64,000 bases of DNA. It comes from Bombardia bombarda (taxonomy: Eukaryota; Ascomycota; Sordariomycetes; Sordariales; Lasiosphaeriaceae). Under the pieces are notes generated by a model. That model was not told the origin of the DNA, did no database searches, and saw nothing but the letters and a program-made list of their open reading frames with translations. How positions within the stretch are numbered: the stretch's first letter is position 1; every line of letters begins with the position of its first letter. The stretch is from assembly GCA_030512295.1 (NCBI GenBank), contig JAULSR010000002.1, positions 434,001-498,000 on the forward strand, given 5' to 3'. Shown piece after piece: positions 45,331 to 56,784 of the stretch. The position numbers were made by a program, and so were the translations under genes.

Positions 45331-46971
45331 ATGGCCAACCCGCCCTGTTTTGACTACATATGGCCCTGCAAAAATTTCGATACATGGTTTATGAATTACG
45401 AAGACCATTACCTGGAAAGTTTGCCACAGGGAACAATAAAATCTGTCGACATCACCAATGATCATCAAGGGTATATAACCTACCGACAATGCTGCGAATG
45501 CGGCGAGTTCAGTCCAGTGCATAAAGAATTCTCAAAGTGCCCAAACCCAGACTGCACGCATCCCTTTGTGGACGAAGAGAATGAAAACTTTCGGAGAGAA
45601 TGCCCGGACTGCATTGCGGTTGGTTGGAATGGGCAAGGTTTGGCGAATCTGCCGACAAAAGACAACATGACCGCACTCGTGACAAGAGCAGGCAAGATTT
45701 GTGAGCCTTACCAAGAGATTCCCGTATACTGGCGGTGCGAGGACGCCAGATGTTTGACGACGAACATCTTCAAGCCTGATGCCGAGGATAAACATCATCT
45801 GCCGTTCCTTGTCCCACACTATAAACCACGTCTGTCGATACCTTGTGGTAATTCGAAGCATTGCAAGGCCTCATTCCGAAAAAACTGCATCGTGTTCAAT
45901 TCCCACAGAGTATGTCTTGGAAGATGGGATGGCAGCGAGGTGGCATATGGTGGGCCTTGGTGGCAACACATGGTGTGGCATAGTCAAGAATGCCCAAAAG
46001 GCTGCACTCACGACAATGAGAAGTGTCCCGCGGAGAAGTGTGCCCCGTGCAACAAATATGGCTATCCGCGCTCTTTTATTCCGGCCATTGCACAGAAAGG
46101 AGGATCAACACGTCCACACAAGCCATTGCCCCTCTTGCCCATGGACTACCAGGTAGCGAGACACACCTCACGCCAGCCTCGGTCTACCAAGCACGACCCC
46201 TCAGAGTTCCCGTCTTCTTCCACTTCACCAAATACCTACCCGCCAGACTCACCGGGGCGTTCTTACCCACCGAGGACGTCGCAGACGCGCAGCCATAGAC
46301 AGCATCGGAACACGCTCACTACTTCTGCCTATGATAGTTCCTCTTTCAACTATGATAGTCCCTTTTACGACTATGATAGATCCCCTCCCAACTATGATAG
46401 ATCCCCTCCCAACTATGATAGATCCCCTCCCAACTATGATAGTTCCTCTTCCAACGATGATTCTGATCCACGGCTCGGGAACTTGGCTAGTGGGTATCGA
46501 TACGCGGACAACAATGACTCCCAAGAATCACACAACTCACGAGCAACCGAAAGAAGAGGCCGTCGACAGCATCGTGAGACTGATTTCGATGACGACATAC
46601 CCTATCAAACCCAGGCATCACGGAGAAGTCGATATCCACCCCGTGCCAACACTTACTACAGTTCCGGAAGGGCTTCCAGCAGATATTGTGCAACTACGGC
46701 GGGTCCAGAGCAGTGCGGGAGATGGGTAGATTTGGGGGGCAGGCTCGTGTATTATGATGATGCATTTTCTGAGGACGATCAGCAGTCATATCAACGGCGG
46801 CCTTTATCAGAATCCCCTATCTATCTAGAACCGTCCCACTACTATCCTGTACCGGCACCGTTCGTCTACGGCGCCACATTCCCGATACCTACTGTAGGCG
46901 TACAGATAAATAACAGCAACACACTTGGCAGGTGCTCACGCAGGCGCTCACGCAGGTGCTCATGCAGGTGA
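45331..46971 (+). CDS. Cysteine-rich (zinc-ribbon-like) protein with disordered tail (546 aa)
   Basis: Start at 45331 (ACCATGG) gives MANPPCFDYIWPCKNFDTWF; the open frame before it has no better ATG. Residues about 50-235 hold many paired cysteines: QCCECGEF, KCPNPDC, ECPDC, WRCEDARC, PCGNSKHC, NCIVFN, ECPKGC, KCPAEKCAPC. They look like several zinc ribbons or knuckles. The second half is Ser/Tyr/Asp/Pro-rich and carries four tandem NYDRSPP-like units (46363-46446). The 3' end runs into 12-bp repeats (46931-47018): in this frame they encode an Arg/Ser/Cys tail and stop at 46971, but in the next frame they encode AGAHAGAH repeats continuing to 47125. Family unknown; it sits beside the repeat-rich locus, so it may be a lineage-specific gene. 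Confidence 0.7.
   Translation: MANPPCFDYIWPCKNFDTWFMNYEDHYLESLPQGTIKSVDITNDHQGYITYRQCCECGEFSPVHKEFSKCPNPDCTHPFVDEENENFRRECPDCIAVGWNGQGLANLPTKDNMTALVTRAGKICEPYQEIPVYWRCEDARCLTTNIFKPDAEDKHHLPFLVPHYKPRLSIPCGNSKHCKASFRKNCIVFNSHRVCLGRWDGSEVAYGGPWWQHMVWHSQECPKGCTHDNEKCPAEKCAPCNKYGYPRSFIPAIAQKGGSTRPHKPLPLLPMDYQVARHTSRQPRSTKHDPSEFPSSSTSPNTYPPDSPGRSYPPRTSQTRSHRQHRNTLTTSAYDSSSFNYDSPFYDYDRSPPNYDRSPPNYDRSPPNYDSSSSNDDSDPRLGNLASGYRYADNNDSQESHNSRATERRGRRQHRETDFDDDIPYQTQASRRSRYPPRANTYYSSGRASSRYCATTAGPEQCGRWVDLGGRLVYYDDAFSEDDQQSYQRRPLSESPIYLEPSHYYPVPAPFVYGATFPIPTVGVQINNSNTLGRCSRRRSRRCSCR
46363..46446 (+). repeat. Coding minisatellite, NYDRSPP units
   Basis: About four near-identical 21-nt units (AACTATGATAGATCCCCTCCC) encode tandem NYDRSPP motifs in the cysteine-rich gene; the last is partly changed. 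Confidence 0.85.
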
Positions 46972-47018
46972 TCACGTAGGCGCTCACGCAGGCGCTCACG
47001 AAGGCGCTCACGCAGTCG
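46931..47018 (+). repeat. 12-bp tandem repeat at gene 3' end
   Basis: About seven GGCGCTCACGCA-like units straddle the stop codon at 46971. One frame gives RRRSRR-type, another AGAHAGAH-type peptides. Confidence 0.85.
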
Positions 47019-49348
47019 CATACAATCAACTAACTTTCAATCCGGCTTTTACTAAACTGAGCTGTGGGGGTGGGGGGGGTTCGCAATACCGAGACAACTA
47101 CTGGGCATTGGCTGGAAGGGCTTGAGAGAGGGAATAGGGCTTCGGGTTGTATTTTCTTTTTTGATGTTTTGTCCTTCCTTTGGTTGTGATAAGAGGAGGA
47201 TAGTGGTATAGTAAATAATGAGACGGAGACTGTCAGTGGAGGAAAAGGGGGAAGGAAAAAAGCTGATCTGGGTTAGGGTTGGAGGCTTACACTCTTTCAG
47301 GGGCGCGAGATGGACTGCTCATCGATGAGTTTGCTAGACAATAACACGCTCGCGCGTAAATTTCGGCTATCATTCATATGACTATATTCTTGGTTAGGGT
47401 CCTAGTCCGCTAGCTGGACTAACACATGTGTGTTCTTTTTTGGTATTTTCCCCAGGACGGCAAATCTATTACGGATTGCCAACCATGTATGACAGACTTC
47501 ATAGAGTATTCTAGATTTTCACGTTGATTCTTGTCACTGGGCCCTGAAGTGAATTTCTCTATCTTACAATTGTGTCTTACAATGACTTGGATATTATTCT
47601 TGCTGGATTTCTTGGAGCCGAGGGATTTTACCATCAACACGTCGTAGGGAAAAGTGGTCAATACAGACTTGTTTTACTCGTACGATGCAGTCTTAGACGT
47701 GTTTCTTGATACGTACCCTACCCTACCAGCTTTCTCACCAAATCACGGTGAGGCCACCCATTTGCTCTTGTTCCTCCGAACAAGGCAGCCTCTGTGCTAC
47801 ACCGAACATCTCAATTCAGCAGCCGCCAGTCATGCCAACTGGCCATAGCCACTCAGGATCAATGCTTAACAAGCAGGGCACTCGAAATCTTATTAATAAA
47901 AACCACATCTCAAAGCAGCATCCAGAACAGATTGACGCCACATCACTGACAAACACATCACCACTACCTATCATTACATCTAGGAAAAACACTGGTTGTC
48001 AGCCCAATAGGCCATAGTATCTGTGGCGTCTGGCTGTTTGGTGACACAGCATATCGGCCGTTCTGAGGCATGCATGATATGTCACTTACCGAGAGAACTG
48101 CCTCGAGAGCGGTACACTCCGTATCCAGATGGATGAGTGCCCTTTCGCCGACTGACACTGTGATGTGAGCAATATGCCATTTCTACTTTCTTCGAGGTAC
48201 TCACTCACCGGAGGTAGTCAGTCATGTGTCTAGAATAGCATACACTCCTAGTGGTGCGCCCTGCATTCGACACCGAGTAGCTCCCTCCACACCTCGAAGC
48301 ATTGTTGTCGACAGCCCCAATGCTTGATTGACCAGTTACTTACCTGCTTGCACAATGAGCAATGAGACACGACCATAATGTAACTAAAACGGACACACCT
48401 TGATCAGTACCATCAAGTGATGGCATGAACCATCGAGGTGTCAAGCCACACAGTCGTGCCGTCGGATAGGGCAACACGGGGCTGCACATCTGGGGCACGA
48501 CGCGGGTCGGGCTGACTCACGAATTACTCGGTGCATGTGATGTCTGAGAGCTCGGTATTCTTTCCAGGGCAAATCGGAAGAACCCCGCGCCCCCCCTTTT
48601 TGTTCTCCAGAAAAAGAAACACTGCACACGAGACACCAACGACAAACGCGGATGATGCCGATTTGGCCCTACACCCTCTTGAGCGATTTTGCCCAGTTGG
48701 TCTCTTTTGAGGCGGCCCCGGGGATGGTGGGTATGGAGAACGAAGTAGGTAGATATACCGTTCGGGAATGACCGAGTGCGCCGCCTGGCCGCCGCTCCGC
48801 GACCTCCCGCCCCGAATCTCAATACCGCATAGGGAGTGCACCCCCAGATATCCAGATATTGACCATACTGGGGGCTGTGTAGCTGGGCTATCATTCTGGA
48901 AGAGCATTGGTCGAGCGGCGCGCATTGATCACTGTGCATCTGCAACCTGTACCATGGAGGTGAGTCGTAGAGGCATGTTGCTACCTCGATGTCATCAAAA
49001 GTTCCTGGCAGCCAAGTCCCGTATAACGGTGCATAGTAATCATACAATTCCCACCCCTTAACACAAGTACGTGATGATCTCGGCGCAACACACCATAGAC
49101 CCGAGCCCGCCACCCCCAACAAAGCAAACCAAACGCCCTGGAAAACAAAAGCACCAGAAATGCTAACACACAAGGTACGCTAAAACATCATACAGACATG
49201 GGGCGAGCCAGCCAGCCAACAACTCACCCGTCAAGCCCATCATTACAAACAAAAATCAAAACCACCCCGCCTCAGTATGCTCCCAAGTCCATACCCTACC
49301 ACACACGCCAGCAGGGTACCTAGGCACGCAAAGCAGCAGCAGGGCCGT
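46972..49348. other. Intergenic region, 2.4 kb
   Basis: The first 150 bases may belong to the preceding gene in another frame. A minus-strand frame at 48517-49173 (218 codons) begins with a hydrophobic run and contains several Cys, so a small secreted protein is conceivable, but its second half looks random and I see no splice signals. Nothing else convincing. Confidence 0.35.
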
Positions 49349-50438
49349 CTAAATCAGCCCGAGCGCCTGCACCCCCTGATCCAATTCCATGACATCATCC
49401 GCCCTCAGCGCCTTCCCTCCCCAGACAATCTTGCCCCGCCCATTGACCGCCCACGCCCCAGCCTGCTGCCACTTGTTGCCCATAACCGTGGCTGGGGTAT
49501 TGTCATCGGCCTCACCACCACTTCCGCCAACATCAGTCGGGCGACGAGTGAGTGGCGGTGCTCCAGCAGCAGCACCAGCAGCAGCAGCACCAGCAGCACC
49601 AGCACCAGCACCAGCACTCCCACTCTTCTGCAACGACCCAGCCACCGTCGCGCCCAGCCAGCCCTTCTGCTTGAAGCCGGCGACCTGGCTGGTGGGGTTG
49701 AAGACGTACCAGACGCTGCCCAGGCCGAGGCCCCAGGCGGCGTAGATGGCGCGGTCCTCGTCAATGACGATCTGCACGCTGCCCGCGCCGCCGCTGCCGC
49801 CGATGAGGTCGAGCCACTTCCTGGTGGCTGCTTCTGACGAGTGGGAGACGGCGATGCAGGTGAGGGTGGTGGAGTAGCGGTTTGCCAGGGCGCGGAGCTT
49901 GAGGAATGTCTTTTGGGCGACTGTGGATGCACGGTTAGTTTCTGGTGTGTATGTGTACCATGTATACGTAGGCATATATCAGGGTAGGTAGGTAGGTAGG
50001 TAGGTAGGTAGGTATGCGAGGATGGATACAGTACGTACAGGCACACCCGACACACCGCAGAAACACCACCAGCACCATCTTGCCGCCGCCAAACGTGAGC
50101 TTGCGGTCCCGGTCCAGCGGCGCCAGGTCGCCGATCCTTGGCGGTTCCGCAACGGGAATCGGCGGCGGAGTCGGGGTCAGCCACGGCTGGACCGTGAGGG
50201 GCAGCGACTTGACCGACATCCACGCTGGCCAGGGTGCCGACTTCAGCCCGGCATCGCCCGCGTCGCCAGACAGGGGGGCATTCTTGGTCAGTTTGTTTGG
50301 TTTCCTCGAGTATGCTGATGACGACTGGCTGGGCTCTGGCGATGCAAAAGGATTGGTTATGTTGAGGTTCAGATCTTTGGTGTCCGTCGGAAGACCCAGC
50401 TTCTTGAGAGCGAGCTTGGTGGTGAGGCTGGAAAACAT
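49349..50438 (-). CDS. AhpC/TSA thioredoxin-fold protein (PRXL2-like)
   Basis: Exons 50438-50039 and 49920-49349 join GCC-T to TC-GCC, giving FLRCVGCAFAQKTFLKLRAL; 323 aa. The segment KMVLVVFLRCVGCAF is the peroxiredoxin-like strand and active-site loop, with a CxxC pair at Cys129 and Cys132. Then come ALANRYSTTLTCIAVSHSS, VQIVIDEDRAIYAAWGLGLG and SVWYVFNP, all typical of fungal AhpC/TSA-family proteins. The N-terminal 95 residues carry a Ser/Pro-rich stretch and PPRIGDLAPLDRD before the fold. A Gly/Ala run (AGAGAAGAAAAGAAAGA) comes from CAG/CTG-type repeats and likely forms a loop. WAVNGRGKIVWGGKALRADD near the end matches the family C-terminus. Probable redox function, inferred from fold and CxxC. 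Confidence 0.85.
49556..49613. repeat. CAGCAC/CAGCAG coding repeat
   Basis: Trinucleotide-based repeat that encodes the Gly/Ala run of the AhpC/TSA-like protein on the minus strand. Confidence 0.8.
49983..50014. repeat. (TAGG)n microsatellite in intron
   Basis: Eight GGTA/TAGG units inside the 118-nt intron of the AhpC/TSA-like gene; on the minus strand this is a pyrimidine-rich CCTA run. Confidence 0.9.
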
Positions 50439-53400
50439 CTTGGCTTGCTTTGTGTATGTATGTATGAAAGATCAAAGAAGATTAATTGTTTTAGAGAAAA
50501 TAGCCACCTATAGCCTTGGGAAAGGATAGAAATGGATCATTGGGAAAATCGGAAACATGATGGGATGGAGGCAGGAGACCATCGTGAAACACACATATGG
50601 GCCAGAATGCCACTGTAGAGCTCGGCGGGCGGTCATGTTTCTTTGGTGCGTGTAGCTGACACAGGCCGTGTCGCAGGTTTGTGGTCGTCCAGGTTAATGT
50701 TGGTGAACCACTCACCCCCTGGCTGGCCCCAAATCTCCCCTGGTCGTCCGACGCGGCGTGGAAGAGGGACCGTGAACCCCTGGGAAACAAACCCTGGGGG
50801 AAAAAAAGAACCCCTCCCCCCGAGGCTGACTGCCTCCTGAGCAGCGAAGGACCAAGCCCCCGGCCCGCCACGTGCTCGGGAGCTTCTTACCCCTCTCCCC
50901 CTGAGCTTTGATGTCAAGGTGGCTGCTCCCGATTGGATGGTAGAGTTGCGGGGTCGGTTTGTGAATTCCAGCCTTGTCTTGGCCCCAGATGTGTGGTCGG
51001 GAGGGCTTTTGGCTCTTGGCAGTGAGGCAGGGAACCTAAAAATCTCAAGATTAAATCTCCGATATCCGTATACCTATTATCGGCTCGCGTCTCCTCCGAG
51101 GCGTTTTACCCTGGCGAAGTAGATTGAGCATTGACTCGGTTGCTGAATCTACTTTCTTCTAGAAGCTTTGCCGTGCATCGCCGTTGGTCGCAATGAATGC
51201 TTCTATGCACGAGAGATGTTGCTGGTCGACCCGGTCCTGATTCTGCAAATAGGAACATATAGAGGAAGCACAGAAAGCCTCTAGGTATGTCACAGTGTTT
51301 CAATTCGGACGAGGACTTCCGCCCGCCTTGAACCGGATCTCTCTTCGTCTCTGCTTGATGACGCCAAGAGACCAACTGCTCCACCCAATGCATTTAATGT
51401 CAAGAGACCAAGAATAGACACATGTACATCACCTTCGAATGGCCCAGTATATATGACGGGCGACATTGCCTCGGGGGTAGGGTTTGGATTATGGTGCACA
51501 TACCAAGTCCCTAGATTTCCGGCAGTCGGAATTCTTCGACGCAGACATGCTGGAAAATAACGTCAAGATGGTGAGTGCTTGGTAATCGTGCTGGCAGCCA
51601 CCGTTGGAGATGGAGAGCAGCATCCTCGCCATACGGTATGTAATGAGACAGATGCTAGGCTAAATAATTGGATGAATCCGATACTTTGGTGTCTGCAAAG
51701 CTGGAAGCCATCGGCGCACCGGCTTCGCATGGCCATATGACGATGCACAGGATTGGTGGAAGCTGCATGGATCCTCCTGCTCATTTTCGGATGCGCGAAT
51801 CAGAGAGTGTGGGGAAAGGAAACGAGGGACGGATACAGGTCCAGTGTGTTGCAGGCGCGGAGCCTAGGAAACTTCATCAGTCTTCACAGTCAAATAACAC
51901 ACACATAGCGACATAACAACAGCCACAAGTAGTCCCGTTGGACATGTAGCTTATTCTTGGAACACGAACCAGGTTTCTCTCACCTACGGTCCAAGACCAC
52001 ATCGTTGACGGGCCCCTCCAGTCTCGGTAGGGCCAAGAAATAACGGCGACTCGATTTATCGGAAACCCAGGACCCGTTTGGTTCCGAAAGCCGAGCGATC
52101 CAGTGCTTATTCAGGCGACATGTCCATAACAAGGGTGAACCTAAGTACCTTGGCATAGGTACGTAGATAGCTAAGTCAGATGCCTCATTAGGAAGCAGAG
52201 CAATAACATTCAGCGACTTAAATCTAGTACTATGGTGAGAATTCAACCCCTTGGAGGACTGAAGTGCGCCGCTAGGCTTGACAGTATCGACAACTGTGTC
52301 TGATATGTGCAGTGTGACCCTGTAGATAGCTTGACCTGTCTCGTTCCGGTGTCGAATGTAGACTTGCTGGAAGCTCCACAGATCGATCCAACTAGACTAA
52401 GCCTAGTCGATTAAGTGCGAGTAGAGGTTTGGTGAGGGTGAGATGTGGCAACACCAGCGCTTGTCCTATCCGGTCCTACCAGTTGAGAGGTCCCAAGCTA
52501 GGGTAGACGAAATTCGGTCGAGGGGCCTTGCCACACTGTAATGCAATGATCCGAATTCGCAATGACACGGCTTGATGGTCACCCCAAAGTTGAGATTTGG
52601 GACAGCTTGGAGTAATACCCTAAGCAAAGTCTTTTGCCTTCGTTTGTGTCTCATGAATTGCCTTCACCAACGATCTCTAGTTGTAGTAGTGCAAGCCGGC
52701 CAACTCCAGCTGGGCAGCTGATACACACCCATCAGTCTTGCTCTGGCCCAAGGCTGCTGTGCTGCCATTTGTCTACAGGCAGTTAGGTGGCCTTTATCTG
52801 TCAGCTCTAGTCAGCTATCTTACTAACATCACGACCTCACTTAGATCTCACTGCGATACGACAACAAAACCTTCCCCGGAAGACTGTCAGCACGACAGGC
52901 TGGCGTCAGTTGTGGAGCAATGCAAGGCCGCTATAGAAAGGGTGTCCTAGTGTTCGTATCACTCAGTCTGGACCAAAACAGCGGCCCCCATTCTCGTCAC
53001 TCGGCTTCTAGCCCGGGGTTCCCAGGGAGAGAGGGCTAGAGTAGACTGAAGAGGGAACAGGAGGAAGGCAGCCCGCAGTATGGGGCGCTATCTTCGTCTG
53101 AATACCTATCGCGAAGCTCAGCCCTCAACAGCGTCCTCATCATGACGAGAGCGCAGTGCGCGGCGGCGATGAATGCGAGCGAGTGTGTTGACCCATTTTC
53201 AAGGCCTCGCCCGTGGCTGTGTGCGTGCAGTGTTCTGTATGCAGGTTTGTCGATGAAAGGAAAGCCATCTTCCAGACAATACCGAGGTGAGCACCGTTGG
53301 GGCTTTCCCCATGGCCAACCAGGATGCCTGGACCTGAGTGGCTGGGCATCAAGAAATGCGTCATGGTGAAGGTTCAAGAAAGACGTATGAGGGAGGTAGC

Positions 53401-56400
53401 CTCTATTCTATTGGTCTAGGTAGGTTTCTTGAATACTTAGGTACGACGGATGAGAAAGAGAAGAATGTTCTGGAGATGCAGCTAAAGCGGCAAGAGCGAG
53501 CCGCAGCCTCAATGCAGCGGGGCAAGACGGAAAAGACGGGCAAGACGGGGCGGGTAGTCGCTGGCTTGGCTAGACCTGTGAATTCGAACAGTCGATTCAT
53601 GTTTGATGAGAAGGGGTTGACCAGGGAAACATGGAACCTAGGAAGAAGAGGTGGATGAAGCGAAGGGGCGGCGAGCACAGGGCCCAGGGTCCAGGGCAAT
53701 TGGACGGCACACACAGGGCACGGGGCACACCACAGTGACCACACAACGCACAGTATGGGGCAGTCTCTGAAATACGGTGCAAGGCGCTCCATGGACAGGA
53801 CTCACACACAGAGGAACGGGAGCCCTAAGATGTTCGGGCAAGCCCTGTCGGAGGAAGGAACGATGACGGACGCAGTGACGCTCAGAGCACACAAGACCCC
53901 ACGTTCCACAGAGCTTGGCGAATGACGGCAGGTGGGCTCGGTGGGTAAATTCTGGAGATGAACCAGGGAAGGTGCAAATGGGTACTGTACATTGGCTGGT
54001 TGGTACCTCACCAAAGTTTTGGAGACCAATTCTTTTTCCCCTCTTGCGCGACAATGGTAGATAGACAAGCAGATATCCAAAGCAAATTCATTTGCTTTGA
54101 GAACATTTTGAAGGCTCCCGTCACAGTGGTCATGCTAATTAGGTAGCGCCCAGAAGAGGGAAACTGACGGGCTGCATGAGAACCTTGGAGAACCTTATTA
54201 GTGAACAACGTACCTAGGTACCTAAGTAATGTGGGAAGGTATTTTGATCTGCTTTGCGCCTTTGTCTCCAAATGTCCTCCCGTCTCGCACGCCGCCGGCT
54301 CTTTGGCTCCGGGTAAGGTGGCTCGAGAATTGGGTAAAGTAAGGTAGGTAGGTAAGTAGGTAGCCAGAGGTAAGTTGCTACCCGTTCCACCTTAGTGCAC
54401 TTTCCCGTCCGAGCCGCGCCAGGACGTCGGGTTTTGCATCCATGATCCATCTCATGGACCACCACTCACCACTCACCAGTGACCACACCATCACCACCAC
54501 CACCACCTTCTTGGTCAGTGCTGGTGGGCCTGACTAGGTGATGGTGCTGAGCCAAGGAAGATCTTGAGGCTGCCTGTGGCCTCGACTCCATGCCCACCTT
54601 GGGTATACGACCGACCTGAGAAAGTAAGGTGACAGTCCTCCCATATCTAGGGATATGTATATGCACTATCCATCCCAATGTACCTGGCATCTCCACGATT
54701 GAACATCTTTCCCGACCTGCCTCAGCTTGCCTGCCTCAGGCGGTCTTGGACCAGACGATAGTGCAAGCCTGATGGTGGGATGAAGTTGGAGCAATCTCTA
54801 GACTATTCCATCTCCCGCGAGAGCCGTACTAAGCTTACCTGATGCGCGGTTTGGGATGAGCAGTTGGGATGGCCTTTTGGGCTGCTGCTTTTGGCTCTAG
54901 GTAGATCGGCGAGCCTATCTAAGCTAGCGGGGTATGTATGTATATATGTACCTTACGTACCTGCCTGAGATCGACATCTGACTGGCTCGGTGGGACAAAC
55001 TGCTTCTGCGGAGATGGTAACACGATGGTAATTTGCTGGATTAAAGAGTAGGTACCCAGGTATGGTTGGGGAAAAGGTACCTGACGGGGGATGGAGGAGG
55101 AGAAAAGAGAAGAGAAAAAGGGGTGTGTGCAGTGTGTGCAGGTAATTGCATGGTCCTTTTCTGCTGGCTTAGCTTGCTCCAGCGGCGGGTGACTGGCTGT
55201 TGACTGGCTAGGTGCCCTGGGGTGCCCTGGACCAGACTGCCTGGATGGCACTTGCCTCGCAGAGCGCAACGCGGTGGACGCCCGGGCATGAGGTAGACGG
55301 GACGTGGGCTGGCCTATGGCAGCTATCCAAAGTTAACCTTACACTGTTATTGCGTACGAAGTAACGCCCAGTTTCCGCTTCCAACGCATGTCTCGATCGC
55401 AGGGCGGCATCTCTGAACGGAACCTTGGAAGCGAAAACGACAGCTGCACGCTTCGCCTTTGCCCTCCTCGTCGGCGACTTCGCCTTGCGACTCACCCTCC
55501 CTCGCCCAGTTTGACCCTGACCCAGCATCAATTTGGTCCTTTTTGTTTTCTGGCTTTTTTTCCTTCGATTTTTTGCTGCCGGCATTGCATGCAACTGCTG
55601 CTCCTTCTGGTCCCCTGGCTCCCCCCCCGGCACCCTCTGCTTTCCCAGGTTCATCAGTCCGCCTCACCGGGGCACACCGACATATTGCATCTCGTTCTTC
55701 TTTTAACAGCCCGTCACGCGTCCTGATCTCGCCCAGTATTGTCACCTCGTCCTTGCTGTATTCTTTTATCGTCTTTGTCTTTGGCGACCAGACAACGACC
55801 CTGGACCACGTCCTGACCTGGCCCGACTCTGCGTAACTCGTCTTTTGTCTCTATGATAAGGTCGTCGGCCGTCCTATCGTTCTGACTGCTGGTGCAGCAC
55901 ACCATTATTGAGCTACCCGTGCCTTGATCCCCATTGATTCACGGTCGCTTGCCCTTTCGTTCTTGACGCGGCCCTTCAACCGATACAATCCTTCGTCTGC
56001 CGCACCGCACCGGCATCGCACCGCACCGCAGCAATAAAACACCTACCCACCACCAGCACAACGACAACGCACAATACCCCCCGACCGACCTTTATTTTTC
56101 TCGACCTTCGTCTCGACCGTCCCTTTGCCTTAAACCGAACCTCTAAGCCGTTCTCTAAATCTTCTCCGCTATCGCTGTCGTCTCGGTGTGGTTCGACGTG
56201 CATCGCGAGTTGGAGCCCGTCGCCGTGCTCGTGCTTGGGGTCAAGTCAATTCTGAAGAGGGTTCGAACAAACAGGTCGCGCAGATCGGATCAAACATTGC
56301 TGGTTATCCTTGCACGAGAGGAAAGCAGACAAGAAGGCGGTATTGCTGTCACGGGACTCGCCACAGTGGTCGGTCGTCGCTGGATCATCGCCGTGGAGAC

Positions 56401-56784
56401 TTGCGCCTGTTGCTACATCCACATCCCTGTGCGCTCGACGTGAATCTGGATCGTCTTCGCCGAGATTGACAAAGGGCAAAACTGCACCCGCACCCACTAG
56501 ACCCCGACTTGGGACCTTGGGACTCGAATCTTCGCGTCGCGACCTTCTTCCTTGAACCTCGAGCCGACAATTTTCCGGGTCCGACAAGTGCAGACAAGTG
56601 CATCATCATTGCACCCAGTGCCGCCAGTCCGAATACTAGCTGTTGTTTAGGTCGCAACTGCTAGTCAGTCAAGCAGCCTTCCTGCTCCCTTCTCCCTCCC
56701 CATTATCTGCATCTTGAGCCCAGCGCCGCCGGTCGGGAGAGCACCTCGAGAGCCGCCAACTCAACACGCCGACCGACCAGCTTG
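50439..56784. other. Gene-poor region and long leader of the Cid1-like gene, 6.3 kb
   Basis: No confident gene. A tRNA-like A-box/B-box pair lies at 51325-51383 on the minus strand. Simple repeats include GGTAGGTA (54340-54363) and CACCAC (54490-54508). From about 55440 to 56780 the plus strand becomes C/T-rich with several small upstream open frames (55459-55836, 56186-56443), as expected for a long 5' leader or promoter of the gene at 56785. Confidence 0.4.

Noticed and set aside
48616..48950. Cluster of overlapping open frames on both strands
   Set aside because: Open frames on both strands over GC-rich DNA; none has domain features.
48517..49173. 218-codon minus-strand frame with a signal-like start
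   Set aside because: The second half is low-quality, other frames are also open, and there is no clear start context.
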